A stretch of 64,000 nucleotides of DNA from Sthenelais limicola (GCA_942159475.1 OW804094.1:135270755-135334754); one strand, 5' to 3'; positions 1 through 11,454 are shown, numbered from the stretch's first letter. A program made the numbers and translations. The notes: generated by a model from the letters alone, not told the origin.

Positions 1-116
1 ATATCGTGACTCATTCAAAAAGATAATTCCTCCATATATCCACTTTGCTACCGAGACTTACATTAGAAATTAGATATTGAGTAAAACCTGTACATCAGGT
101 GTTTAAAGACGTATAT

Positions 117-351
117 GGGTGATGTCGCCAGAAAATGTACAATTCGCCTTCAGCAATTCACTCAAATAACCCAGATTTCAGACGAAAATAAAGTTCAAAA
201 TTCAGTTCAAACAAATCAAACAGATTGCTAGAATCAATACGATGCCGAATATACTCAAATGTACCTAGCATTGACCAAATTGCAGCCTAACTTAGCAGAA
301 TTTACTAAATGTGTACAGCTGCCAATTGTAGATTTTCTGAAAACCTGACCC
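117..351 (-). mobile_element. MITE family A, full copy (235 bp)
   Basis: Full-length copy of the most abundant repeat here. Family A consensus features, with the + orientation starting GGGTCAGATTTTCAGAAAAT and ending in the inverted form, are about 28-bp imperfect terminal inverted repeats, a length of usually exactly 235 bp, and a 4-bp target duplication. This copy is reversed. It starts GGGTGATGTCGCCAG, ends CCTGACCC, and is flanked by ATAT on both sides (113-116 and 352-355). It has no coding capacity, so it must have been moved by proteins encoded elsewhere. The superfamily is not assigned. Confidence 0.85.
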
Positions 352-355
352 ATAT

Positions 356-890
356 GTCCAACAGACGAAGCTTACACTCGAACTGTACAACTCGAGGACC
401 TTCTAGAAGACCTGCACTGTGTGCAGAAGGACGAAATAAAAGATTATTATTATTTGTTATTTGTTAAAAGCAGAGACAATCAGGCAATCGATTCCAAAAG
501 TTGCTGCATGTATCACAGTGTTAAATGGTTTTATCTGGGATTATTGCTTGGCGAACAAAATTGGGAAGGAAAACCAACCCACAAGAACCGTAGCTTCAAG
601 TTGTTCACGCCGCCATTTGAATCCATGGATTTGATAAAAAATAAATAAACTCGAGTGAAACTTGAATAAAAGAGTCCAAACAAGGACATGTTTTTACAAT
701 TTAAAAAGGCAAATGGACAAACTGTCTTTTAACTATCAACGAGTTGAAAATCTGTTAATGTTTTTAATTTTTAATCAAAGGCGCATTTCACTCCTTACTT
801 TAGCATTTTTGAAGTGATTGCACCTTGGTGCACATGTTTTTTTACTACCTAGTCATCTTCCCCTACTGGCAAAACAATCCTATTTTTGGT
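356..890. other. No gene seen; AT-rich spacer
   Basis: Contains a 75-codon reading frame (421-648) with no recognisable domain and ordinary spacer composition. No repeat shared with the rest of the window was noticed. Confidence 0.5.
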
Positions 891-1309
891 GTGTTGGGAA
901 AAACAGGGAAATGAGTCACAAGCCGCAAAAAAGGATTTCAAGATATCATCATATTGGAAAAGACGAGATCGGCAGATTCCAATAATAGTAAACGTTAGGA
1001 TATCTTATAAACTTGTACATCTATATTTTAAGTTTGATATTTTTCATTTTGAAAAACAAAGTTAGCAATATTTCTGGGTGAACAATTACTAGTAAATTTG
1101 GTAAATATAGCCTGCGCTGTATGACCTTAGAAATGCATGGTTAGTATTGAACACGCAATCTTGAGATTCAGTAAATGTAGTTTAGTAACAAGGTTAAGGC
1201 CAGACTGTTAAGGCCTAAAAAAATGAGAACATTCCCACAAAGAGATCTTGTGGATGAAACACATAGCGTTTTTACGACTAGTGACTCATTTCCCTGAAAC
1301 ACTTCACAG
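891..1309 (-). mobile_element. MITE family C, full copy
   Basis: Family C has long inverted ends related to TGTGATGTGTTTCAGGAAAA, then TGAGTCACAAGTCGCAAAA. The interior runs, in + orientation, from TTTATTCACAAGATCTC to CATCATTGGAATCGGCTTGAT. This copy is inverted: the GATGAGATC-type motif is at the left and ACAAAGAGATCTTGTG at the right. Ends are somewhat decayed. No protein is encoded. Confidence 0.8.
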
Positions 1310-1311
1310 AT

Positions 1312-1690
1312 GGGGTCTTTTTTGCAATTCCTTCCCATCCTCATCGCCCTAAGCGCCCAACTATCTGCCAATGGGAAGTTTATTCCTCATGCCATTGTGG
1401 CTCCTATAGGGTGCATGAGTTTGGGATGTGACTCTATCCTTTCTTTGCTGATTCTGGCTGGTTCGCTGCGCCCCTGTGGCTTCCCAAGTGGCTTATTCTC
1501 AGCAACCGGGCGACATGTCAGGAAACCTCTTTTGCTGATGGCATGTTTTGCCCGACGCGTTGTGGAAAGCTTTGGGTGGGGGGACATAATTGTTAGCAGC
1601 TGCCAGTGGGTCGGCTCCGCTTTGTAATGTCTAATTCCATCAGGCCATCAGCACGCCCCGAGCAGCTCCAACAATATACATGAGCAGAAC
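1312..1690. other. Locally GC-richer segment, origin unknown
   Basis: Visibly richer in G+C than its neighbours and open for 105 codons on + (1310-1627) and 66 codons on - (1387-1587). Neither translation shows a recognisable domain, splice signals or a good start context, so I do not call a gene. It directly abuts the end of a family C copy. Confidence 0.35.
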
Positions 1691-1820
1691 ATACTCTAGG
1701 GCTCACATATGAGTGCTTCTAGATTGAAAGGGTTGAATATTAGGAGACTACGTGTCGCTGTTAACGTAACGGATGTATGGTCGTGACAGGGAAAACTAGA
1801 GTACCTCCACTCCCACATGT

Positions 1821-2036
1821 GGGTAAGATTTTCAGAAAATGTACAATTCAACTTCGCCAATCTTCTCAAATACCCCAAATTTCAGGCGAAAATAAAGTTC
1901 AAAATACAGTTCAACATAACCAAACAGATTGCTAGAATCAATGCAATGCCGAATATACTCGAATTTACCTAGTATTGGCCAAATTACAGCCTCATGTGCA
2001 CATCTGCCAATTGTACATTTTCTGAAAATCTGACCC
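1821..2036 (-). mobile_element. MITE family A, shortened copy (216 bp)
   Basis: Starts GGGTAAGATTTTCAG and ends TGACCC, flanked by ATGT direct repeats (1817-1820 and 2037-2040). About 19 bp shorter than the 235-bp standard. The loss is near the right end, where the segment TTTAGCAGAATTTACTAAA is reduced. Confidence 0.85.
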
Positions 2037-2078
2037 ATGTACCACCCTGAAAGCCACCAACTGGAAATCTACCAACCG

Positions 2079-2216
2079 TGATCTGTTACAGGAAGATGAG
2101 TCCCAAGTCGTAAAATTGAATTTTGAGATGCCATCATATTTGAAAAGATGAGATCAAGCGGATTCCAATGATAGTCTTAGAACATCTTAGGACATCCAAT
2201 ACGTACTTCTTTATTT
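2079..2216 (-). mobile_element. MITE family C, 5'-end fragment
   Basis: Begins with a decayed C terminus (TGTTACAGGAAGATGAGTC), continues through the GATGAGATCAAGC and ATTCCAATGATAG segments of the family, and then stops. The other half is absent. Confidence 0.7.
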
Positions 2217-2563
2217 TTTTACACATGAAAAAAAAGTATGTTATATGTGTTAATGTCAGTCACAAGTAAAATAGCTCTAAAAAACAGCTTTAAACACTCC
2301 GCAAATGACATACTGAGCATGTTTATTAATGTGCATTTTGTACATAAAAAGAGAAAATATAGCTGAAAATTGACGTTTTTAAAAACTGAAATAAATAAAA
2401 TGAGACCGCAGACACTGAAAACGAAGAATTTATATAAAAATTTCTACTTCATAATAGGGATCTGACCATTTAATAAGCGTTATTTGTTAAATTCTGGGGA
2501 AAATATAGGAGATATTATTTTTATTCCCAATTATTGGCTGTCAAAAAATGGCTAAAATCACAG

Positions 2564-3384
2564 GGTGCCTACGTCGGGGCAATAAAGCCTGTAAAAAAGT
2601 ATATAAAATTATCCCTCAGTAGGCGTAACTACAATATATATATGAAGCCAATAATGTTCCTGAAAGAAAAAAATCAAATTTGTGTGACTCATCCTTCCAG
2701 TCTTCATGGTAGACAAATTCTTTTGAAAAGAAATTAATTTGGCTAAAATTTGCAGGTGCCTACGTCGGGATACAATTGAAGCAAGTATTCTGTTACAATT
2801 CATCTTTCAAGCTGCTTGTGTCTATTGAGCAATGTATAATGTTAACGACTTCAAATTCTGAGCATATGAACAATATATGTGGAAAATATTTAACTAAATG
2901 GCCAGAAAAACTTACCCCGACGTAGGCACCCCACCCCGACGTAGGCACCCCCCTAAGTAGGCCCCTATACTAATGTAGACCCAAGGTGGCAACAAGTAGG
3001 CTTTATATACTATAATTAGTGCTAATAAGTTACCCATGATTCTCAGTGTGATGACTTCAAGATGTAAAGACAAATATCTAAATGTTTTCCAGGCGTTTTT
3101 GTGAATGATTGAGATTGGTGCCTACGTCGGGGATGGGGTGCCTACGTCGGGGATTGGGTGCCTACGTCGGGGGTGGGGTGCCTACGTCGGGGTGGGGTGC
3201 CTACGTCAGGGTATTTCTTTTGAGTTTTCCAATCCTCTACACATTACAGACCCTCTCAAAACTCATCAAATATGTCATCAAATAAGTTGGGAAGGGTATA
3301 ATGATAAAAGCCAATTCTTATTAGACAGTAATTCCTCACAGCTTTAGTCCATAAATCAACAAGGCTTACCCCGATGTAGGCACC
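2564..3384. repeat. Family F motif array (GGTGCCTACGTCGGGG in both orientations)
   Basis: The 16-bp motif GGTGCCTACGTCGGGG occurs at about 2564 and 2752 on the + strand. It is inverted twice at 2911-2951, tandemly repeated on + at 3117-3211, and inverted again at 3365-3384. Several spacings are 170-190 bp. Paired copies could be inverted ends of about 180-bp elements (2752-2931 and 3196-3384, the inner side reading GGGGTAAG at several ends). Alternatively this is a degenerate satellite. The intervening sequences show only weak similarity to one another. Confidence 0.7.
3116..3212 (+). repeat. Minisatellite, about 20-bp unit, 5 copies
   Basis: Five head-to-tail copies of GTGCCTACGTCGGGGATTGG-type units. 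They vary only in the G-rich spacer and in one T-to-A-type change in the last unit (CGTCAGGG). Lies inside the family F array. The 80-codon ORF over it is a by-product of the repeat. Confidence 0.85.
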
Positions 3385-4230
3385 TAGGAAAAAATAAGTT
3401 TAAAATTCAAATTGATGCTGAGAAAGAAATACTCATCCAATCCAGTAGCGAATTTCAGTTTACATTCCCCAAATACCATATTTATCAATGCATAAAAATC
3501 TCCTAATTCTAAGAAGTTTGAAAAAATGACTTCTGAAACCACCCATTGCCCCCATTTCGTGAGAATTGACCATATATATTTGCGACTTATTGTGATTTAT
3601 TTCGCGAAAACACATCACATATATATAACAACATTGAGTTAAATGTTAGGTATGCAATATTATAATCTACAAGCTTGTATTTAAAACAAATCTCATCCAG
3701 ATACTTATTATACTGGATGATTCAGGTGCACTGTAAAACTAAGCAAAAAGTTGGATAAGTATTTTTAGCAGTGCATGCCACCTGTGGCTCCCAATCTACT
3801 CATATTCTATCCATTTCTCACTATCTGTTGAATGGTGGGTCTTATCAAGGCAGTTTTATGGGAAGTGGAAGAAGAAGATACGAGATAAAACCAGAGAGAT
3901 AAGAATGGTATGCTTGTATACACTAGGCAATCACGATCTAATTCCAATTCTACCTATATTTTGAACGATCTGGTCGAAGGCCATTAGTTGAATCGTTAAA
4001 AGAAAAACAAGTTCCTCTACGTAGGCTCTGGATACATGATGGTCAGTAGAGTTATTGGCAGGATGATTAGATCAAGCTCAAGAGCTGCTTCACTTGTTTC
4101 GAAAGCTATATAAATGAGGATTGGCAGCAGTCATATCTTGTTCACGATTCATGTCAGACTTATTGATATTTTGTTGTTATACGTTTTAATGATTATATAT
4201 GGGCAATGGGTCTAGACGAGGACTTAGATC
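3385..4230. other. No gene or clear repeat seen
   Basis: AT-rich spacer. One isolated CTACGTAGGCTC at about 4017 faintly recalls the family F motif. Nothing else recognisable. Confidence 0.4.
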
Positions 4231-4450
4231 AATAGGGAGATTTAGCAACCACAACGCACCAACACAACACTAACGCACCCACTAACTTTTAGTACATTAT
4301 TACTGTTGTGGGGATATCTCGAAAGGCCTGCAATGCAGATGCCCTCGGCCTAGCGCCTCTCGAGATATCCCTATCGCGGTAGTAATGTACAAATAGTTAG
4401 TGGATGCGTTAGTTTTGTGTTGGTGCGTTTTGGTTGCTGAATCGCCCTAA
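4231..4450. mobile_element. Foldback element family G, full copy
   Basis: An almost complete inverted repeat. The left arm begins AATAGGGAGATTTAGCAACC and continues with CACAACGCACCAACAC. The right arm is its reverse complement, ending GCTGAATCGCCCTAATAT, with arms of about 80 bp. The centre is also palindromic: GGATATCTCGA at about 4313 pairs with TCGAGATATCC at about 4368. No coding sequence. A foldback MITE, probably with a TA target. Confidence 0.8.
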
Positions 4451-4708
4451 TATCTACTCATGTGATCGTAAACACACCCATGGTGTAGTAGCACTGATTG
4501 CAATATTATGTATGATGCGTCTTTGAATCATTGTATTAAATATGATATTGACCTTTAATGAAAAAGAAAGAAAATTGCATATGTAAGAGAATAAACGATC
4601 AGCAAGAAATCGATGATTGACAATATTCTATTCGGGCTTCCTATGGATCAAGGAAAATTACAGGTTATCTAAATTGATAGAGAGAATTAGCACATCATAT
4701 CTAAGTCA

Positions 4709-5078
4709 TTAGGCTGATTTAGCAACCACAACGCTAACGCTAACACTAACGCTAACATATGTTTTATGAGGAATATGTCATGTGAGGTGGGCCAATACGT
4801 TCCCAACGTATGTCTATTTCAAGCTAAAATGATGGTCAATTGTGATTTCATTTTTATGTACAAATAAGCAGGAGGTGTTTTTCATTATATTCATGTGTAA
4901 CATACTACTCACCTTCATGAAATGGTGTGCTTTTTAGCCCTCTGAAAACACTTCTCCACCTGTGATAAAGTCTAAAACTGATTGAGTCCTGCCACTATGT
5001 ACGGCCCACCCTATCTTGAGCAACTAGCGTTTACGTTAGCGTTGTGCTGTTGCGTTGTCAGTGCTAAATGTCCCTATT
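4709..5078. mobile_element. Foldback element family G, variant copy
   Basis: Ends match family G (TTAGGCTGATTTAGCAACC at left, GTGCTAAATGTCCCTATT at right) with CTAACG-rich subterminal arms. The left arm holds a short run of GCTAAC hexamers. The roughly 250-bp interior differs from the 4231 copy, so this is a separate subfamily using the same ends. Confidence 0.7.
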
Positions 5079-5613
5079 ACCTATAGTTTGGGTATGGGCA
5101 TATAGTGTACATCAATCTAGTCCTATTTTTTTAAAAGACATTTTATTGAGCTGGTTTCGGTGATACATTGATATTCTCACAGACTGAAGTCAAAACCATA
5201 CAAAAGTTTTCATTGACGATTAGACGAATATTTAGGTATTATTATAATTTTATATAATTAATATTCAATATTTCTTTTGACAACGTGTGCCAGTTTGTTA
5301 ATACTGACAATTTGTTTTTGTCGATACAGAAGCAATCAATGGAACATTATATCCATAATAAGGGTAATATTTACACAACAATATTTTTTAGCTTTTTTGT
5401 CAACACATCACAGAGTACAAGCTAAATACATTCTGTACGATTATTAAAAACAACAGGGCTTCAAGGAATTTGACTCTTTTCAATATCCAATTTCTTTACA
5501 GATCGTTTAGATATTTAGTCCTGAAAATAAGCCTAGTCCTAGGCTGTTTTCTCAACAAAGTGAGCAAGCGGTTATTCATGACAAAGATACATTCATCAGA
5601 ATGTTAGCATTAT
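5079..5613. other. No gene seen
   Basis: AT-rich. A short stretch near 5128-5190 (poly-T, then ACATTTTATTGAGC and a later TTCTCACAG) resembles the reversed retroposon-like tails at 26406, 54848, 60785 and 61190, but only weakly. Confidence 0.35.
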
Positions 5614-6485
5614 CTGATGTGTTTCAGGAAATTGAATCACAAGTCGCAGAAACGTGTATTCTAATGTGTTTTATTTACAAGATGCCTTCGTAGGGATGTT
5701 CTCAATTAGGGTATCAAGGGTACATTTCAGGACTGTGACTCAAAGATATTTATGCATTACAAACCTCATCCTTTGGTGTATTGTAAATTAGAGTTGGTCA
5801 TTTGACCAGAGCTCCAATAGTTTGGTAGAGAGAGAAGTCAGAAATCCAGTTGTTGAGGCAAGAAGATTGAATGATCTGTCTCCAGTTTATTCAGGCTTAT
5901 ATACTAACTCCTGGGCACATCCATTAATATACATAAATCCATACATGGCTTTCATAAAAGGTTTTAACCCACCACCTTCCCCCAGCCGGTCCAGTGTCCC
6001 TTAGAATTACCTTAATTATTCCATTCAACTATTTAAAGATTGATGTCATATCTACCAATCCATACACATGTGTTGGCATGCTCTCTTATTGTATAGGAGT
6101 GGTGTCGTCCATCTCTCCCTTACCCTCCCATGAAGCCCATTGTCCCCCCATCCCTCTACCCTCCCCCTTTTCAGACCGACCTAGGGACAAAAGGAGTACC
6201 CAGTAATTAGCATAATCAAGCTGCACATGTTGCAGTTGTGGCGAATTTACAACCTGGCAGCTCAACAAAAAGTCCTGAATTTAACTCTAAATTCTACAGT
6301 ATATTTATAGTGTCCACCCAGAGATATTGCGCGATATTTTTAAAAAATAATAATATCAGACATAAAATACAGAAACAATTATTAATGTTTATCATCATTG
6401 GAATCGACTTGATCTCATCTTTTCAAATATAATGATATCTTATGATCCATCTTTTGCGACTCATTTTCCTGTAACACATCACATA
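5614..6485 (+). mobile_element. MITE family C split by about 520 bp of other sequence
   Basis: The left C half (TGATGTGTTTCAGGAAATTG, then ACAAGATGCCTTCGTAGGGA) ends near 5770. The right half resumes near 6297 (GTCCACCCAGAGATATTGC) and runs to the terminal TTTGCGACTCATTTTCCTGT and ACACATCACAT. The intervening segment includes a C/T-rich patch at 6104-6175 and short ORFs with no recognisable product. It may be a later insertion whose family I cannot name. Confidence 0.7.
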
Positions 6486-6760
6486 TCTTGAGTCTTGCTT
6501 TGAATGAAATATTATTTGCTACCTCTCTAGCCACTCCCCTCGAGGTCTCAACCATCCATTCTCATTAATTTGATGGCTCTACCTGGCCAGAAATTCATTT
6601 ATGCACAAGCCTTAAAGCGAAATCTATTAGCCAGACTTGATTTGAATATGGAATAGAATCACGCTCTAACCTCCGCTGACCCTTTCAAGGCTGAAACTGC
6701 CATCTGCCATCAATCACATGTCACTTGCCCCGCCCACCAAATGTACATTCTTAAATACAA

Positions 6761-6996
6761 GGGTCAGAACTTCAGAACGTGTACAATCGGCAGCTGTACA
6801 CATTTAGAAAGTTCTGTTAAATGAGACTGAAAAATGGTCAATACTGGGTATATCTGAGTATATTTGGTATTGCCTTGATTCAAACTATCTGTTTGGTTAT
6901 GTTGAACTAACTTTTGGACCTTATTTTTCGTCTTAAATGTGGGTTATTTGAGCGGATTGGTGAAAGGGAATTGCCCATTTTCTGGCGATTTCACCC
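6761..6996 (+). mobile_element. MITE family A, full copy
   Basis: Starts GGGTCAGAACTTCAG and ends with the alternative terminus CTGGCGATTTCACCC. Flanked by perfect ACAA duplications (6757-6760 and 6997-7000), a target that departs from the usual ANNT. Interior of the 'ATTCAAACTATCTG' subfamily. Confidence 0.85.
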
Positions 6997-7000
6997 ACAA

Positions 7001-7710
7001 AAGGCTGATATTGGCAAGGGCATGTTCTTTGCTCTGGCAGCCACTGTCGTAATGGATTAGTGCCCTGATGACCCTTGAATGGATAACCCTTGTACTTTAG
7101 CACTCGGGGCCCCCACCCCCACCACCCGATTACGTTAGCACTGCCTGAAACTCACCACCTGTGGCTCCTGCCAAGGGAGAAAGTGTGTCGTAAAACAACG
7201 CCAGGGACAAGTGTGGGTGAGTTAATTGTTGTAATTTGCGCCTGCAGTTCATTATTTGAAAGGGGAAAAAGGCTGATCAATTCCTTCACTTTGGTGCTGG
7301 GGTCTTCGAGGTTTTGTTTCCTTGGCGTATACCAACTGCATGGGAGCTCTTTATACTGGCAGCTGTGAATAGTAGCACTTTTGGAATCCTGCCTGCAATC
7401 CTAGAATCATATAATATGAGATTTTTTATAGCAAAATTGATAAGATAAGATGAGAAAATCTTTTATTTGCCTAAGGGATCGTAGAATACAATAAGAGATA
7501 ATATGACAAAGAGGTCTACATGTCTATATGAAACGTAAGTTCCATTTCTACCGACAGTTACCATTAATTTAGAGAGATTATTTACTGTATAAGACTGAGA
7601 TTTGTGTTTAATAATATGAGTTACATAGCGCGACAATAGAATGTGATATAACATATTAAATGTATTAGTTAATAGAGGACGATATGAATGTCTAACAAAT
7701 AATTAACAGG
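7001..7710. other. No gene seen; possible reversed retroposon tail at 7438
   Basis: Holds a 92-codon ORF (7090-7368) with no domain. At 7438-7475 a GATAAGATAAGATGAG run followed by CTTTTATTTGCC looks like the reverse of a non-LTR retroposon 3' end with a short tandem tail (compare 35095). Confidence 0.35.
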
Positions 7711-7711
7711 T

Positions 7712-8194
7712 AACAGATATTTCGTAATATGTTTTATGCACAAGATGTATTTGTGGGGATGTTTTCATTTTTGGGGTACTAAACGCTTCTTGAACCATGA
7801 ATACATTATATTAACCAAACTTCAAGACAGTATTAAATGTATTAGCTTTAACTTGATGACTAATATATCCAGAAGTGGTGCCTTGTATTCTATTTTGTTA
7901 TTCTGGAGATTGGAGTAGGTACATCTGTGGGGCGGACCAGGAAGATCTGTTCGCAGAGGCTCCTGTCCATTTCATGATACTGATCAACTTGAATAAAAAT
8001 CTTTATAATTATATATAAATATATCTATGCATAGCTAAAGGTCATTGTATAGAGTATATTTAGCTACTTTACTATTTAATGTCCTAACAGAAACATTGCA
8101 AATTCTGCTTTCAAAAATAGAAATATCGAACTTAAAATATAGAAATATTTATTAGATGTCATACTGTTTACCTTTATTGGAATCGGCTTGATGT
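7712..8194 (+). mobile_element. MITE family C, decayed, interrupted and truncated
   Basis: The left C terminus is degraded. The body (CACAAGATGTATTTGTGGGG) runs to about 7830, is interrupted, resumes at about 8010 (ATATATCTATGCATAGC), and stops abruptly in ATTGGAATCGGCTTGATG at a junction with repeat D. The interrupting segment ends TGAATAAAAATCTTTATAAT, which resembles a retroposon 3' end. Confidence 0.65.
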
Positions 8195-8200
8195 AAGCGC

Positions 8201-8345
8201 GTCTGTAATTGGTCCATATCCCTGTCATTAATGATGTCAGACCAATCAGAGATGAGCTTACTCAGCAGTGAGGCACATTAAGAAAACATGGCCATCGTTA
8301 ACTGCTTCTGCCAGCCTATTACAAGCGTAAGAATGATGATTTTGT
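8201..8345 (+). repeat. Repeat family D, copy 1
   Basis: Shares two blocks with 32557-32705. One is GTCTGTAATTGGTC...GACCAATCAGA, itself an imperfect palindrome. The other is the block around CATGGCCATCGTTAACTGC and TACAAGCGTAAGAATGA, which is inverted relative to the second copy. Two copies of one repeat, unclassified. Confidence 0.6.
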
Positions 8346-8499
8346 ATTATTTCTATAGTGGGGATATCTCGAGAAGCACTAGGCCGAGGGCTTCTGCATT
8401 GCAGGCCTCTCTAGATATCCCCACTACGGTAATAATGTACTAATAGTTAGTGGATGCGTTGTTAGTGTTGGTGCGTTGTGGCTGCTAAATCTCCCTATT
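8346..8499. mobile_element. Foldback element family G, one-armed copy
   Basis: Contains the central G palindrome in the orientation opposite to the 4231 copy (GTGGGGATATCTCGAGAAGC...CTCTAGATATCCCCAC) and one intact arm. That arm ends GTTGTGGCTGCTAAATC followed by TCCCTATT. The other arm is missing or replaced at the D junction. Confidence 0.75.
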
Positions 8500-9022
8500 T
8501 CTTAGTTGAATCGAACCATGATGCAGCCTATCTGAGCAGTGCATACAATGTTGAAGGTATAAGGTATGCTGCGGCAGAAGGATGGAATATGATACTTGTT
8601 TATGACAACTCCCACACAATGGCTTGGCAAGTAAATACCGATGATCCCTTGTGTTCAGAGTTGCTGACATTTACCTCGAAATTACAGCCATTTTCCAAAT
8701 ATTCGCCGATATCGATCTCCTCGGATAATGTCCAATGATAAGCGATGGATAATTGAAAATATTTCCTTGTCTGCACTCGGGTTACACCTTCATTTACACG
8801 TCACATGGGGGCGCGCCAATTTTCCCACTTGGGAGATTGATTTAGATTTTTAAACTCCTGTGTTTGATTCCCCGGTTCATTTCAGTAATTGCCGTCAAAT
8901 CAAACTAAGGCATTATTTGTATTCGGCTGTCGAAACTGTCACTCTGGTTTGGGCAACCTGTCTAAGAAAATGATGGATTTCAAGTGTTGGGAACCATCCA
9001 AGAACCATCGGAAGGACACATC
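8500..9022. other. No gene seen
   Basis: Includes an 86-codon ORF starting in the G element (8478-8738). Its peptide shows no known domain and its start lies within a repeat, so it is not called. Confidence 0.4.
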
Positions 9023-9416
9023 TGTGATGTGTTTCAGGAAAATGAGTCACAAGTCGCAAAATTGATATTTTTCAAAGTATTTTATTCACAAGATCTCTTT
9101 GTAGGAATGTTCTCATTCTTAGGTTATCAAATGCTCCAGGTCGTATGAATACATGTACCGAATTTCAAGACAGTATGATAAATATATCCATGCATTTCCA
9201 AGGCCATCATATCTAGTATATTTAGCTACTTTACTAGTAATTACCCACCCGCTTTTTCAAAAATAAAAATATCAAACTTAAAAATTAGAAATAAGTATTA
9301 CATGTCCTAATGTTTACTATCATTGGAATCGCCTTGATCTCATCTTTTTAAATATGATGGTATCTCAAAATGCATTTTTTGCGACTTGCGACTCATTTTC
9401 CTATAACGCATCACAT
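9023..9416 (+). mobile_element. MITE family C, well-preserved full copy
   Basis: One of the best copies. The left end is TGTGATGTGTTTCAGGAAAA followed by TGAGTCACAAGTCGC. The right end is TTTTGCGACTTGCGACTCAT followed by TTTCCTATAACGCATCACA. Flanks read TC on both sides, which may be the target duplication. Confidence 0.85.
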
Positions 9417-10187
9417 CTATCCTGGTGGGAGGCAGAGCTTGGGTGATGCATTTCGCTGAAGCCATTTGCTGAAGCCATTATCCTTTAAGAAGTTTTGAAG
9501 GCAATAGACTGACAGGAGTGGCTTCATTCTCAGTGCCTGTTAAGCAGGGAAAGGATTAGAAATATTCTAACGAGTCATTCTGAACAGGACAAGAAGATAT
9601 TTTACGACTAGATCACTGCAATTGAATGTACGGCATATTAAAGGAAATCATTTAGGGCTAGAATATTCCGATGGATACTCTGCTTCAATGTAGGCGTTTC
9701 CACTTCTGTTGAGCTATTGATTTGTCATCCTTCAAGGTCACAGTATAAGGCTAATCAAGACTTGTACTCTTTCCAAATTGGACGCTCGGATTTCGCAATC
9801 AGCATAATCATGTTTGCTTTGCCCACACCCAACACAAACCCCAGAATATATAGTTCACAATGAGTGCACTCTTAAAGTGCTTAAAACAAGTAAATAGATC
9901 TTGAGATGTTTAGGTGGGCGTTATCATCAAAAGAGGGCCTGAAAGAGAGAGATATTAATTTTGTGGCTGAGTAAAAAAGAGGTCTTTGAAGGGGGACGGA
10001 CAAAGGTGAACAGATCAGCAAGTTTCCCTTTACAAAGGCGCCCATCTAGGATTTATAAATGGGTTCACCCTGGGACAAAGGGTATTTGTGCTGTCCTTAC
10101 AAATGGAGATCATGGGTGAAGGGTTATCCCAGTTAATGGGATAAACAACAGAGCAATAGGAGCAGCTCCTTATCGTTCTAGATATGC
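9417..10187. other. No gene or known repeat seen
   Basis: Spacer with mixed composition and no clear reading frame. The purine-rich part at about 9940-10020 has no motif I recognise. Confidence 0.4.
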
Positions 10188-10191
10188 ATGT

Positions 10192-10426
10192 GGGTAAGAT
10201 TTTCAGAAAATGTACAATTCAACTTCGTCAATCTTCTCAAATAACCCAAATTTCAGACGAAAATAAAGTTCAAAGTACAGTTCAACGTAACCAAACAGTT
10301 TGCTACAATCAATGCAATGCCAAATATACTCGAATTTACCTAGTATTGGCCAAATTACAGCCTAATTTAGCAAAATTTGCTAAATGTGCACATCTGCCAA
10401 TTGTACATTTTCTGAAAATCTGACCC
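10192..10426 (-). mobile_element. MITE family A, full copy (235 bp)
   Basis: GGGTAAGATTTTCAG...CTGAAAATCTGACCC with perfect ATGT duplications (10188-10191 and 10427-10430). A 79-codon frame happens to be open across the whole copy. 235 bp is not a multiple of three, and related copies do not keep the frame. Confidence 0.9.
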
Positions 10427-11454
10427 ATGTATATTTCATGTTCGGCTCATAGCCAAACCCTTAGTCTATGACTAAACTGTCATCTTATGTTTTTATCGTA
10501 TGCCAATATACCAACAATAACTGTATTGTTTTTAATTTTTGTATTTTGAGTAAAAACCTTAATTAAGGTATGGTTCTTTAGGTTATTGACATGAAATATA
10601 GATACGTTTTTTTTCTTATTATGTATTATCGTAAGTATCCTAGTACTTTAGTAGTAATGTCTATAATTATGTATAAGCTGAGAATATCGCCAATGTACGT
10701 CAGCTTATCAATAAAGAAACAAAAGATTTGGATTCCATTATGTTTGGTTTATCTATGGTAGGTTGATATTTGAAACACAGGAATTAATTAGAAACATAGT
10801 GGGATGAATTGTATGCTAAGAAGAAAATGCAATCTTGACGGATTCTAATTCATACCAATTTTGCAACTTTTGACTTATTTTCCTGTAACACATCATAATT
10901 GATGAAAAGGCTTTTAAAATTACATTATACTTTAGTTAATGGCATGTTCGTTAGACAAAGAAAATGCTCGCAAATTTTCACTGCTATGACTTTCTATGAT
11001 TCCCTGGTTTCAAGGTAACGACAAATGTTAATCCCCTTACCAATGATCCATGACTCCAGTCCTTGATGATGTGAACACAATTTAATCGCCAATATCTGTC
11101 TCGAATGCTAAACAATCAAGTAACAAAACGCTTATGAATATTTCATTCGATTGTTTATGGGGTTCTTCCACCATTTTGCCACTCGTTGTACAAGCAGGAT
11201 TTAATGGGGACATCCTAAGCTAATACAACACAGACGTGATATATTTATGAATTCAGTCCATTAAAAAACATTATTTCAACATACTTTCTTTTGTTAACTT
11301 CAGTACAGAATTAACAAACTGGAATGGTTGACTGCTGAGACCAGAATGGAGCTTGTGCGTTCAGGTAAAACCGGCGGCAGTGAAATAACCACCAAGTCCG
11401 GCAGCAGTCGGGAAGTTAGAGGCATATATAAATATATCGAGCATAGATATATAA
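10427..11454. other. Spacer with a solo C terminus
   Basis: No gene. At 10858-10895 TTTGCAACTTTTGACTTATT and the following TTTCCTGTAACACATCA match the right terminus of family C without an obvious body. The rest is AT-rich spacer. Confidence 0.45.

Noticed and set aside
1310..1627. 105-codon ORF in a G+C-richer patch
   Set aside because: No domain, start lies in the end of a C element, and an opposing frame is also open. Composition alone is not enough.
3116..3212. CRISPR-like array
   Set aside because: Units are head to tail with no unique spacers, and the window is eukaryotic.
4730..4762. GCTAAC hexamer run that looks telomere-like
   Set aside because: Only about four imperfect units and they belong to the arm of foldback family G.
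10184..10423. 79-codon ORF spanning a whole family A element
   Set aside because: Similar peptides appear in other A copies only because the DNA is related. Frames break in most copies and the element length is not a multiple of three.
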